Positions 52,842 through 61,528 of a DNA stretch of 64,000 nt are shown piece by piece. This DNA is from RGIG9060 sp045645985 (GTDB lineage Bacteria; Spirochaetota; Spirochaetia; Treponematales; Treponemataceae): positions 62,001 through 126,000 of the forward strand of contig JAZRJV010000038.1 in the NCBI GenBank assembly GCA_045645985.1. The letters are read 5' to 3'. Below the pieces are notes generated by a model, which worked only from the letters and a program-made list of their open reading frames with translations, was not told the DNA's origin and searched no databases. Positions within the stretch are counted from its first letter, which is position 1. The number at the start of each line of letters is the position of its first letter. The position numbers were made by a program, and so were the translations under genes.

Positions 52842-54194
52842 ATGAAGAAATTTTCAACAATATTAATTATGGCGGTTTGTATGGTATCATTAATTGCACA
52901 AAGTTCAGATAATTCTGAAGCTACACAATCCAATAATAACACTCAAACAACTTTGAATGCAGAAGAATCAAATCCAAATAAACTTGGATGGATGCAAGGA
53001 TTTCCACCACCACAAGATAAAATTCTTTCTGCAAAAACAGGCTCTTTCTTCGACTTTCCGGGATTGAGATATAGCGTAAACCACATGCGTGAATTTTTTC
53101 CTTCTAGAAAAGTTGGTTCCGCAAAAGAAGATTATCATTCTTTTAGAACTAAACTTGACGAAAAAATTGATGAAGTAACTTTCATCCCATGGGGACAAAC
53201 TGAAAAGATGACTTGGAAAGAATCTTTGGACGCAAACTACACAGACGGAATTATTGTTTTGCACAAAGGTAAAATCGTTTACGAAACTTATCCTGCAGGT
53301 TTAACTCCAGATGGAATACACGCAGCAATGTCAGTAAGTAAATCTTTTACAGGAACTTTGGCTTCTATCTTAATTGCAGAAGGTCAAATCGATCCAAATA
53401 AATTTGTTTCATATTATGTTCCAGAATTAACTGAATCTGCTTTTGGTGATGCAACAGTTCAGCAAGTTTTAGATATGACAACTTCACTTGATTATACAGA
53501 AGATTACACTGATCCAAATGCTGGTGTTTGGCAATATGCAGAATCAGGAAATCCTTTCCGCCCAGATAATTATACTGGACCTTACGACTACTACGATTAT
53601 CTTATGACTTTAAAAAAGAAACCTGGACAAGAACATGGTGAAATGTTTGAATACAAAACTGTAAACACAGAAGTTATGGGCTGGGTTGTTTCTAAAGTTA
53701 CAAACAAAAGTATCACAGAATTGATTTCTGAAAAAATTTGGATTCCAATGGGTGCAAAGTACGATGGATACTATTTAGTAGATCCAGCAGGAATTGCTTA
53801 TGCTGGTGGTGGTTTTAGTTTGAACTTAACAGATATGGCAACTTTTGGTGAAATGGTTCGTAACAATGGTAAACTTGGAAGATACGAAATTTTATCAAAG
53901 AAAGCAACTGATGAAATTTCGAGAGGTGGTGATCCAGAACTTTTTGCAAAGGGTGGAGAATATCCTTTATTAAAAGGTTGGAGTTATCATAACTTTTGGT
54001 GGATAACAAATAATGATCACAAAGCTTTTATGGCTCGTGGTGTTCATGGTCAAGCAATTTACATTGATCCAATTGCAGAAATGGTAATTGTAAGATTTGC
54101 CTCAAATCCACTTTCTTCAAATAAATACATCGACCCAGTTTCAATTCCAGCATATGAAGCCTTGGCAGATTATTTGATGGAAAAGAAGTTTTAG
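52842..54194 (+). CDS. Serine hydrolase, beta-lactamase/class C-like
   Basis: 450 residues. Signal peptide at the N-terminus (ILIMAVCMVSLIAQS). The nucleophile motif SVSK (Ser164, Lys167) opens the penicillin-binding-protein/class C fold; VLDMTTSLDYTED and a late HGVHGQAIYIDP (HxG-like third motif) follow. Exported to the periplasm. More likely an esterase or D-amino-acid peptidase than a true beta-lactamase. AGGAGG 6 nt before the ATG. Confidence 0.88.
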   Translation: MKKFSTILIMAVCMVSLIAQSSDNSEATQSNNNTQTTLNAEESNPNKLGWMQGFPPPQDKILSAKTGSFFDFPGLRYSVNHMREFFPSRKVGSAKEDYHSFRTKLDEKIDEVTFIPWGQTEKMTWKESLDANYTDGIIVLHKGKIVYETYPAGLTPDGIHAAMSVSKSFTGTLASILIAEGQIDPNKFVSYYVPELTESAFGDATVQQVLDMTTSLDYTEDYTDPNAGVWQYAESGNPFRPDNYTGPYDYYDYLMTLKKKPGQEHGEMFEYKTVNTEVMGWVVSKVTNKSITELISEKIWIPMGAKYDGYYLVDPAGIAYAGGGFSLNLTDMATFGEMVRNNGKLGRYEILSKKATDEISRGGDPELFAKGGEYPLLKGWSYHNFWWITNNDHKAFMARGVHGQAIYIDPIAEMVIVRFASNPLSSNKYIDPVSIPAYEALADYLMEKKF

Positions 54195-54208
54195 CAAACA
54201 AAATTTCA

Positions 54209-54335
54209 TTCCGAACTAATTGCGTAGTATGTAATAGTTCGGAATCTATGCACTACAAAGATGCTGAATCAAGTTCAGCATGACGAATGAAAAGTTCGAA
54301 ATTATGAATGAAAAGTTCAGCATGACGAACGAAAA
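54209..54335. repeat. Cluster of short palindromes
   Basis: TTCCGAACTA/TAGTTCGGAA (54209-54218 and 54235-54244), TGCTGAA/TTCAGCA (54262-54280), and a 23-bp direct repeat differing at one base, AAGTTCAGCATGACGAAY plus GAAAA, at 54271-54293 and 54313-54335. Repetitive intergenic sequence of unknown role. Confidence 0.6.
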
Positions 54336-54367
54336 AAGAGTTGTCGTAATTGGCAACTCTTTTTTTG
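54332..54367. terminator. Bidirectional terminator
   Basis: A-run plus AGAGTTG (54337-54343) pairs with CAACTCT (54354-54360) plus T-run; serves the serine hydrolase and the convergent MCP gene. Confidence 0.85.
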
Positions 54368-54395
54368 TGTTCTAAAAATATTGCTTGATAAAAAT

Positions 54396-56213
54396 TTATT
54401 CTGTTTTATAACCTGCAACTAAATTATTTAAATTTTCTGTTAAAGATAAATTTTGTGTTGCAGATTCAGAAGCGTTTTTTGCACAAGTTTTTATTTCATC
54501 CAAAGAAGAAACCATTAAGTGCGTATTTTTTAGAATATCATCAGAAGACTTTCCTAAAGACAACATATTTTTAAAAACAGATTCTCCATTTTCATTCATT
54601 TCTTCTGAATCGCGCATAATTGACTGAGCAGAATTATTTATCACATCAACCATTTCCATAACATGTCGAGAACCAATACTCTGTTCATTTATTCCATCTT
54701 GAATTTCTTGCAAAACATTTTCCATCAGGATAATTCTTTCACCCAAAGAATTAAATGTTTGTTCAGAAACTTTTGATGCATCCGCAATTCCTTGAATGGA
54801 ATGATTTACTTTTTGTAAAAGTTCTTTTATTGCCTCTGTTTGTTTATTTGAAGTTTCTGCCAAGGCTTTAATTTCACCTGCAACAACACTAAATCCCGCA
54901 CCAGCTTTTCCTGCATGAGCCGCTTCGATAGATGCATTCATTGCAAGTAAATTAGTTTGCGCCGCAATATTAGTAATTGTTACATTTGCTTCTTGTAAGT
55001 TATTTGCTTCTTCTTCAACTTCATTTACTTTTTCTCTAACAAGATTTTGTAAACGAATTCCCTCTTTTGTTTCAGTTACAATTTTTTCGTAATCTTCTGC
55101 CATCATATTAACACTACGAGAAATTGATTCAATGTTAGAAGTAATTTCTTGAATAGAACTTGATGACTCTCTAATTGCAGAAGTTTGATTATTTAAATTT
55201 GAAGTAAGAGAATTTATTTTTTCTCTAAGATTGCTAATATTACCAGAAGCTTGCATAGTTAAAATATTTTGCTTATCAGCTTGATTATCAATTCTATCAA
55301 CTTCTTCTTTTATTGTATCAATTTGTGAAACAGTCGTTTCACTATTTGCGAAAAGATTTTCACTTTTATCTGACAAAGTAACTAAAGAAGATTTTACTAA
55401 CGAAATCATTCTTTGTAATTTTTCAATTACAGAATTACATGCGATTGATAATTCACCTAACTCATCTTCAGTTTTAGATTCAAGTCTTGCAGTTAAATCA
55501 GTTTCGCCATCAGCAATTTCTTTCATTGCGTCTGTAACAGTTTTAAGTTTTTTGAAAAATGAAGATAGATAAAGAAAAGAAAAAATAGAAAAAACTAATA
55601 AAAAGAAAACTCCAAGGCAAATCATTATTGTCTGAACTTTTTTTATTTCAGAAAGAAAATCAAACACTAAAAAATCACAAGCAACAATTCCAACCACAGA
55701 ATCTTTTGAATTTAAAATTGGTCCATAAAAAGTGATAATCCATCCCCACTCTTCTGTATAATACATTTTTGTTGCAATGTCTTTTTTTTCTCTAATACAG
55801 TTTTGGATAATTTCATAATCTTCAGAAACATCAACAATAGTTCCCGGAGTTTCTAAATCTTCACTTGTTAAAACATCACTAGCATCAATTACATATTTAA
55901 AATTAGAATTTTGATAAGGAATCAATGTGTAAATATATGAACAGTCTGAATTATTTTTTAAGGTAAAAAGATTATTGTAAGTTTCGTAATAAAAATCATT
56001 TAGGTCATAATAGTTTTTTGAAAAAGACTCAAATTTATCTCCATCAATATAACTTTTAGATTTTTCAATTATAGAAAAACCTTGTTGATTAAAAATATTT
56101 TCTGCATTTTTTTTCATGGAATAAATTGCAAAATATGTAAGACAAATGCAAATCAAAACAATACAAGATGTAACAAAAAGTATCAATCGTGTTTTTTGGT
56201 TGATTGTTTTCAT
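54396..56213 (-). CDS. Methyl-accepting chemotaxis protein with periplasmic sensor
   Basis: 605 residues. TM1 about residues 11-31, a periplasmic domain of about 150 residues (32-185; Cache-like by its length and TPGTIVDVSED..EEWGWIITFYGPILNS pattern), TM2 about 192-215, HAMP (TDAMKEIADGETDLTARLES), then the coiled-coil signalling domain with tip IAAQTNLLAMNASIEAAHAG near residue 420. Classic topology, unlike the six-TM receptor at 20644. No CheR tail. Confidence 0.92.
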   Translation of the reverse strand: MKTINQKTRLILFVTSCIVLICICLTYFAIYSMKKNAENIFNQQGFSIIEKSKSYIDGDKFESFSKNYYDLNDFYYETYNNLFTLKNNSDCSYIYTLIPYQNSNFKYVIDASDVLTSEDLETPGTIVDVSEDYEIIQNCIREKKDIATKMYYTEEWGWIITFYGPILNSKDSVVGIVACDFLVFDFLSEIKKVQTIMICLGVFFLLVFSIFSFLYLSSFFKKLKTVTDAMKEIADGETDLTARLESKTEDELGELSIACNSVIEKLQRMISLVKSSLVTLSDKSENLFANSETTVSQIDTIKEEVDRIDNQADKQNILTMQASGNISNLREKINSLTSNLNNQTSAIRESSSSIQEITSNIESISRSVNMMAEDYEKIVTETKEGIRLQNLVREKVNEVEEEANNLQEANVTITNIAAQTNLLAMNASIEAAHAGKAGAGFSVVAGEIKALAETSNKQTEAIKELLQKVNHSIQGIADASKVSEQTFNSLGERIILMENVLQEIQDGINEQSIGSRHVMEMVDVINNSAQSIMRDSEEMNENGESVFKNMLSLGKSSDDILKNTHLMVSSLDEIKTCAKNASESATQNLSLTENLNNLVAGYKTE

Positions 56214-56321
56214 AAAATCCTCTTTTATTCTACTTTAACTTACATTTTACACCACAATTATAAATAAAGCAAACTTTATATTTTTATTGTTAAATTTTTA
56301 ATATAATGTTATCATTTTTAT

Positions 56322-58262
56322 ATGATGAATAATAATTGGTTAAAAAGCGTCTACAGTGACGGATCAAAATGGTTTGTTAGTAATCCACTTCCTAAAAAAG
56401 GTGAAAAAATTACTATTGCTTTGCAATTACAAGAAGATTCGCCAGTAACATCAGTTTTCTTAAAAACAAAATTAAATGGTGTTGAATATTTATTTAAAAT
56501 GGAAAAAGTTACTGATGAAAAAATTATTTCTAAAAACACAGCAAAGGGTTTAATCCGATACGAAACTTCTGTTCAAGTTTTTGAAAAAGAACTTAGATAT
56601 CAATTTTATTTAGGTACAAAAGATTGTGTCTATTATTATTCCGAAAATGGAATTACAACTTACACACAAAATGAAGCCTACGATTTTAGAATTTTAACAG
56701 ATTATCAGCAACCAGAATGGGTAAAAAATGCTGTATTCTATCAAATTTTTCCAGATAGATTTTGCAACGGAAATCCAGATAATGATGTAAAAGATAACGA
56801 ATATATTTTTGATGGTTATCCTGCAAAGCAAGTTAAAGAATGGGATTCAGTTCCAGAGCCTTACGAAAAAGCCCATTGTTTAGATTTTTACGGTGGCGAC
56901 CTAGAAGGAATAAAACAAAAAATCCCTTACTTAAAAAAACTTGGAGTTACAGCCCTTTACTTAAATCCAATTTTTTACGGAGCAACTGTTCATAAATACG
57001 ATTGTCTTGATTATTTCCAAGTTGATCCACATTTTGGTGGTGATAAAGCCTTAGCAGAACTTTGTACAGAACTTCACAAAAACGGAATGAAAATCATTCT
57101 TGATGTTTCAATAAATCACACAGGAATTGCTTGTAAATGGTTTAATCGTGACGGAACTTTCTTTCCTAAAACACAAGGTGCTTTTAATAATCCAGATTCA
57201 CCAGAAAGAGAATTTTATTTTTTCAAAGATGATAATTCTTACAAGGCTTGGTTTGATGTTACAACTTTGCCAACATTAAATTATACTTCAGAAAAATTAC
57301 GAAATCGTCTTTACAGAGATTCTGATTCTCTTGTAAAAAAATGGTTAAAAGAACCTTACTGCACAGATGGATGGCGATTTGATGTTGCAGATACAATGGC
57401 AAGAAATAATGAACTTCAACTACATCACCAAGTTTGGCCAGAAATTAGAAAAAGCATCAAAGAAGAAAATCCACAAGCCTACATTTTGGCAGAAGACTGG
57501 AGTGATTGTACAGATTTCTTAAATGGTGATGAATGGGATTCTGCAATGAATTATATTGGTTCATTACGCCCTATCCGACAATTCTTTGGTGAAAATGATA
57601 TTTTAAATATGCGAAAAGATGAACTTAGAAATATCAAATACAAAATGACAGCAAAAGATTTATCTGGAAGAATTTGCGGATTTTTGAATAGACTTCCATT
57701 TGCAATTAGACAAGTTCAATTTAACCTTTTAGGCAGTCATGATTATCCTCGTCTTCATAATAATCCTGAAGTTTCAAAAGATGCATATATTGGTGCTGTG
57801 ATTATGAACTTCACTCTCCCTGGTTGTGCAAATCTTTATTATGGTGATGAAGCCGAAATCGACGGAACAGCTCCTGCTATGGAAGGATGTCGCTATCCAA
57901 TGCCTTGGAAAAAAGATATTGAATCAACTGATGCTTACAAGATGTATTCAAATCTCATAAAAATAAAAACAACTTCACCAGCTTTTGCTGACGGAGGTTT
58001 CAAAGTTCTTTGGGACGAAGGCTATGTTTTCGCCTTTGCAAGATTTACACCAGAAGAAGTTTACCTCACAGTTTGTTCTTCTGACAAAAATGAAAGCCAA
58101 GTGATTTTGCCAGTTGATATTTTTGGAAGTGATTTTGCCACAATGAAACTTCCAGAAAAAGATGTTTTAGGAAATTCACTTGATGGAGAAATAAAAAACG
58201 GAAACTTGCATTTAAAAGTTCCAGCTGAAAAATCATATTTGATAAAATTATCGTTGAACTAA
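56322..58262 (+). CDS. GH13 alpha-glycosidase, neopullulanase/cyclomaltodextrinase-like
   Basis: 646 residues, cytoplasmic (no signal peptide). An N-terminal beta domain (1-125) precedes the TIM barrel: FYQIFPDRFCNGNP is typical of the GH13 group with N-terminal starch-binding domain, DVSINHTG (region I), GWRFDVAD (nucleophile Asp, region II), ILAEDW (acid Glu, region III), LLGSHDYPR (region IV). Hydrolyses alpha-1,4 glucans or maltodextrins. A TATAAT at 56302-56307 lies 14 nt upstream; the leader is very short with no clear ribosome site. Confidence 0.9.
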   Translation: MMNNNWLKSVYSDGSKWFVSNPLPKKGEKITIALQLQEDSPVTSVFLKTKLNGVEYLFKMEKVTDEKIISKNTAKGLIRYETSVQVFEKELRYQFYLGTKDCVYYYSENGITTYTQNEAYDFRILTDYQQPEWVKNAVFYQIFPDRFCNGNPDNDVKDNEYIFDGYPAKQVKEWDSVPEPYEKAHCLDFYGGDLEGIKQKIPYLKKLGVTALYLNPIFYGATVHKYDCLDYFQVDPHFGGDKALAELCTELHKNGMKIILDVSINHTGIACKWFNRDGTFFPKTQGAFNNPDSPEREFYFFKDDNSYKAWFDVTTLPTLNYTSEKLRNRLYRDSDSLVKKWLKEPYCTDGWRFDVADTMARNNELQLHHQVWPEIRKSIKEENPQAYILAEDWSDCTDFLNGDEWDSAMNYIGSLRPIRQFFGENDILNMRKDELRNIKYKMTAKDLSGRICGFLNRLPFAIRQVQFNLLGSHDYPRLHNNPEVSKDAYIGAVIMNFTLPGCANLYYGDEAEIDGTAPAMEGCRYPMPWKKDIESTDAYKMYSNLIKIKTTSPAFADGGFKVLWDEGYVFAFARFTPEEVYLTVCSSDKNESQVILPVDIFGSDFATMKLPEKDVLGNSLDGEIKNGNLHLKVPAEKSYLIKLSLN

Positions 58263-58274
58263 CTCCACAAAACA

Positions 58275-58312
58275 AAAAAAGGTCTATCTAACAAAACTTG
58301 CTAGATAGACCC
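58275..58312 (-). terminator. Terminator of rubredoxin gene
   Basis: Minus strand: GGTCTATCTA / TAGATAGACC stem followed by a T-run. Confidence 0.75.
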
Positions 58313-58352
58313 TACGAGGAGTTGTATTTTTGTAGTAGTTTTTATGAAAAGC

Positions 58353-58381
58353 TACGCACAAATGGTGCTTCGCTTTTTTTG
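58353..58381 (+). terminator. Possible terminator after GH13 gene
   Basis: AGC..GCAC pairs with GTGC..GCT across a 3x3 internal loop, followed by seven T. Confidence 0.5.
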
Positions 58382-58422
58382 TTTACATAAAATAAACAAT
58401 CGCCAAGGAAGTTGGTTACAAT

Positions 58423-58554
58423 TTATTGTGGAACAAATTCAGATTTTGAAGCACCGCAAAGTGGACAAATCCAATCTTCTGGTAAATCTTTGAATGGAAT
58501 TTCTTCTACTTCATCATCATAAACATAACCGCATAAAGTACATACATATTTCAT
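58423..58554 (-). CDS. Rubredoxin
   Basis: 43-residue one-electron carrier with an Fe(Cys)4 centre: CTLCGYVYDDE near the start and CPLCGASKSEF near the end supply the four ligands. Shorter than the usual 52-54 residues: the loop between the pairs is trimmed, as in a few 45-residue rubredoxins. TTGGAGG precedes the ATG by 5 nt. Suits oxygen or peroxide defence in an anaerobe. Its leader carries a decayed copy of the structured repeat. Confidence 0.95.
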   Translation of the reverse strand: MKYVCTLCGYVYDDEVEEIPFKDLPEDWICPLCGASKSEFVPQ

Positions 58555-58571
58555 ATTATCCTCCAATAAAA

Positions 58572-58637
58572 AGAGAAGTTTGCAACGCAAACCTTAGATA
58601 AAAACTTCTACGCTTAATTCAGGAAAAGTTTTTATAT
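58572..58637 (-). repeat. Structured leader repeat, partial copy (rubredoxin)
   Basis: Hairpin arms AAGTTTTTAT (58626-58635) with GATAAAAACTT (58597-58607), then GTTTGC/GCAAAC (58578-58592) with the GTT loop (minus strand). The third and fourth hairpins are missing, and the short ORF is broken by stops, although KFLSKVCVANF is still readable. Confidence 0.65.
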
Positions 58638-58649
58638 TTCTTTACTTTA

Positions 58650-58677
58650 ATTATAATACATAAATCTAAAAAATCAA
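58650..58677 (-). promoter_or_regulatory. Promoter of rubredoxin gene
   Basis: Minus strand TTGATT (58677-58672), 16-bp spacer, TATAAT (58655-58650). Confidence 0.55.
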
Positions 58678-58721
58678 ATTTTTCTTAAGTTTTTTATATT
58701 TTCTTAATGTAAATTTTCGTA

Positions 58722-58733
58722 TATATTAAAAAT
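58722..58733 (+). promoter_or_regulatory. -10 box of hydG, predicted leaderless
   Basis: TATATT (58722-58727), 6 nt, ATG at 58734; no ribosome binding site. Confidence 0.5.
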
Positions 58734-60281
58734 ATGGAAACTATAAAAACTTGCTCAGGTGAAAAAATATCTTCAGTTTCAGACTGGGTTAAAAATCAAA
58801 TAAAACAAGAAGAAATCGATAAATATCTTGAAAATAATCACGATTTTATTGACGATGCAAAAATTAAACAAACACTTAACGACAATCAAAAAGTTTCAAA
58901 AGAAAGAATCCGCGGAATTTTAGAAAAGGCACACGAAATCAATCTTATGGATGATGCAGATGTTGCGGCTTTGGTAAATGTAACTGATCCAGATTTACGG
59001 CAGGAAGTTTTTCAGGCTGCCGAAGAAATCAAAAAACAAGTTTACGATAACAGAATCGTAACTTTTGCACCTTTGTATTTAAGTAGCAAATGCGTAAACG
59101 GTTGTAGATATTGTGGCTTCCGAGAAGACAACGGAATGCAAGTTCGCCGAGTTTTATCCCAAGAAGAAGTTGAAGCAGAAACTCATGTTTTAGCATCTAA
59201 AATTGGTCATAAACGACTTGTAATTGTTTTTGGTGAACATCCTGATTCAGCAGTTGATTATATCGCCGATACAATGAAAACAGTTTATTCAGTTCACGAT
59301 AAAGTTCGTAACGGTGTTGGTGAAATTCGACGAGTAAATGTAAATGCCGCTCCAATGTCAATTGCCGACATGAAAAAACTTTATAATTCTGGAATCGGAA
59401 CTTTTCAGGTTTTCCAAGAAACTTACGACCACGAAATTTATCGACAAATGCATCCAGCAAACACTTTAAAAGGAAATTACGGTTGGCGACTCTACTCTCT
59501 TCATCGTGCAATGGAAGCGGGAATTGATGATGTTGCAATCGGAACTTTGTTTGGTCTTGCAGATTGGAAGTTTGATGTAATGGGAATGGTTGCTCATGCT
59601 CGAGATTTGGAAAAACGATTTGGACTTGGTCCACATACAATTTCAGTTCCTCGTTTGGAACCTGCTATTGGTACAGATTTTTCATTTATCAAAAACTGGG
59701 TAAGCGACGAAGATTTTAGATACATCGTTGCAGTTTTGCGAGTTGCAATTCCTTATGCTGGACTTATCGTTACAAATCGTGAAAAACCTGAAATGATAAA
59801 ATCACTTATCGATATTATCACACAGCGAGATGCAGATTCTCGTATCGGAATTGGTGCTTATTCATCAGCATACAAAGCTGGAAAACTTGGTAAAGATGAA
59901 CAACTTTTAGATAAAGCCCAATTTGAACTTGGCGACACACGAAGCCTTGATGCAATTATTAGAGAACTTGCAGAAACAGGACACATCGTTTCATTCTGTA
60001 CCGCAGGATACCGTTGTGGTAGAACTGGTAAAAAAATTATGGGACTTTTGAAAAGCGGACAAGAAGGTTGTTTCTGTAAATTAAATGCAGTTTTAACTTT
60101 CCAAGAATGGCTTGAAGATTTTGCTTCTGAAGAAACTAGAAAAATCGGAATGGAAATTATCAATAAAGAAATTTTAGAAATCAAAAATCGTGTTCCTAAA
60201 GATTTCTCTCAGCCAATTTTTGATTCTTTTATAAAATCTTATGATAATATTTGTAAAGGAAACAGAGATTTATATTTTTAA
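58734..60281 (+). CDS. hydG: [FeFe]-hydrogenase maturase, radical SAM tyrosine lyase
   Basis: Cleaves tyrosine to make the CO and CN ligands of the hydrogenase H-cluster. 515 residues. Radical-SAM cluster CX3CX2C at Cys120, Cys124 and Cys127. The C-terminal second-cluster motif of HydG is CX2CX22C; here positions 422 and 448 are Cys but the middle position, 425, is Gly, with extra Cys at 428 and 446. Whether that is a variant lineage or a paralogue needs comparison. No other hydrogenase gene lies in the window. Confidence 0.87.
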   Translation: METIKTCSGEKISSVSDWVKNQIKQEEIDKYLENNHDFIDDAKIKQTLNDNQKVSKERIRGILEKAHEINLMDDADVAALVNVTDPDLRQEVFQAAEEIKKQVYDNRIVTFAPLYLSSKCVNGCRYCGFREDNGMQVRRVLSQEEVEAETHVLASKIGHKRLVIVFGEHPDSAVDYIADTMKTVYSVHDKVRNGVGEIRRVNVNAAPMSIADMKKLYNSGIGTFQVFQETYDHEIYRQMHPANTLKGNYGWRLYSLHRAMEAGIDDVAIGTLFGLADWKFDVMGMVAHARDLEKRFGLGPHTISVPRLEPAIGTDFSFIKNWVSDEDFRYIVAVLRVAIPYAGLIVTNREKPEMIKSLIDIITQRDADSRIGIGAYSSAYKAGKLGKDEQLLDKAQFELGDTRSLDAIIRELAETGHIVSFCTAGYRCGRTGKKIMGLLKSGQEGCFCKLNAVLTFQEWLEDFASEETRKIGMEIINKEILEIKNRVPKDFSQPIFDSFIKSYDNICKGNRDLYF

Positions 60282-60317
60282 TAAATTTTTTGTAAATTAA
60301 TTTTTGCATAAAATGAC

Positions 60318-60369
60318 AAAGCGACAAATGAAGTATTTTTTAATTTCTTCAGTTGTCGCTTTTTTTATT
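60318..60369 (+). terminator. Terminator after hydG
   Basis: AAAGCGACAA (60318-60327) with TTGTCGCTTT (60353-60362), inner TGAAG/CTTCA pairing, then T-run. Confidence 0.85.
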
Positions 60370-60381
60370 TAGAAAAATTTA

Positions 60382-60921
60382 TTAGTTATTTTGATTTACC
60401 CAATACAATTTAGATACATCATATCCGTAGCTTCTTGCAATGTCTAAAAATTTTGTCTTAACATCTTCTGGAATAGTTTTTGTACGACTTAAAATCCAAA
60501 GATAATCTGTAGTTCCACCTGAAACCAAAGAATATGTATATTCAGAATCTAAAGCTAAAATTGTGTAGTCTCCATAGAAAGGACCAAAGAAAGAAACTTT
60601 TAATTCTCCAACATCTTTTGCACCACGAAACTTTGCTTTTCCAATGGAAGTTTTCCATTTTCCTTTTGTAACATCATATCCGCTATTTTCTACACGAACC
60701 GAACCATCTTCATTTAATGAATAAAAAGCTTGAGTTTTATCCATATCTTTTTCAAACCAAGAATCATATCTTGCAATTTCATACCATTTGCCAAGATATT
60801 TACTTACATCAAAATTTGTAACTCCTGAAGCATTCTGCAATTTTGTTCCACAAGAAAGAAAACTTGTAACCGCAAAAAACATAAGCACTCCTAGTATACT
60901 ATGTTTAACATAGTTTTTCAT
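60382..60921 (-). CDS. blc: Lipocalin lipoprotein, Blc-like
   Basis: 179 residues. Lipobox SFLSC near residue 23. Lipocalin motif 1 is YLGKWYEIARYDSWFEK near residue 42; VENSGYD and YLWILSRTK mark the later strands of the barrel. Lipid-binding envelope protein. AGAGGTAAAGG precedes the ATG, just after a decayed repeat hairpin. Confidence 0.93.
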   Translation of the reverse strand: MKNYVKHSILGVLMFFAVTSFLSCGTKLQNASGVTNFDVSKYLGKWYEIARYDSWFEKDMDKTQAFYSLNEDGSVRVENSGYDVTKGKWKTSIGKAKFRGAKDVGELKVSFFGPFYGDYTILALDSEYTYSLVSGGTTDYLWILSRTKTIPEDVKTKFLDIARSYGYDVSKLYWVNQNN

Positions 60922-60945
60922 CCTTTACCTCTTTGTAAAAAAATT

Positions 60946-60962
60946 AGTTTGTAACACAAACT
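60946..60962 (-). repeat. Remnant of the leader repeat upstream of blc
   Basis: Minus strand AGTTTGT-GTT-ACAAACT: the GTT-loop hairpin with one G-C pair changed to T-A on both sides, followed by a T-tract and the ribosome site, as in the other copies. Confidence 0.45.
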
Positions 60963-61077
60963 TGATATAAACATAATTCATAAAATTTTGCATTGCAAAT
61001 TCAAAAATTTAAACTAGTCAAATATAAAATACTGTATTATATTTAAATAAGAGAATAAATTACATGGAGGGAATTTT

Positions 61078-61380
61078 ATGTTAACAATAACTAAAGATAA
61101 CTTTGAACAAGAAGTTTTAAAATCTGACAAAAAGGTTCTTGTGGACTTTTGGGCTAGTTGGTGTGGACCATGCAGAATGTTAAGTCCAGTAATAGACGAA
61201 ATTGCAAAGGAAACAGACAAGGTAAAAGTTGGAAAAGTAAATGTTGATGAAGAAAGTGAACTTGCAACTCAGTTTGCAGTAATGAGTATTCCAACTCTAA
61301 TTCTTTTTGAAAATGGAAAACCCGTAAAACAAATGGTTGGAGCACAACCTAAAAGTGTAATTTTAAGCATGATTGAATAA
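61078..61380 (+). CDS. trxA: Thioredoxin
   Basis: 100 residues, single thioredoxin fold. Active site WCGPC near residues 28-32 within DFWASWCGPCRM; cis-Pro in SIPTLILF near residue 73; GAQPKSVI at the C-terminus. Reduces protein disulfides in the cytoplasm. ATGGAGGG ribosome site 7 nt before the ATG. Own terminator downstream. Confidence 0.97.
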   Translation: MLTITKDNFEQEVLKSDKKVLVDFWASWCGPCRMLSPVIDEIAKETDKVKVGKVNVDEESELATQFAVMSIPTLILFENGKPVKQMVGAQPKSVILSMIE

Positions 61381-61439
61381 TCAATAAATTACAAATCTTA
61401 CACTTATAATTGAAATTATATCGATAAAAGATTATTATG

Positions 61440-61482
61440 TCAGATGAAGATTCTTTTTTAAGAGTTTTCATCTGATTTTTTT
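61440..61482 (+). terminator. Terminator after trxA
   Basis: TCAGATGAA / TTCATCTGA stem followed by seven T. Confidence 0.85.
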
Positions 61483-61528
61483 GTTTTAAAAGATAAAATC
61501 GAATTTATATAAAGGAGGATTAACTTTT

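Noticed and set aside
52842..54194. Antibiotic-resistance beta-lactamase
   Set aside because: The SxxK is present but the rest fits the broad serine hydrolase/esterase group; no class-specific motif supports resistance.
54209..54335. Possible small CRISPR array
   Set aside because: Only two 23-bp repeats about 19 nt apart, palindromes of different sequence, no cas genes nearby.
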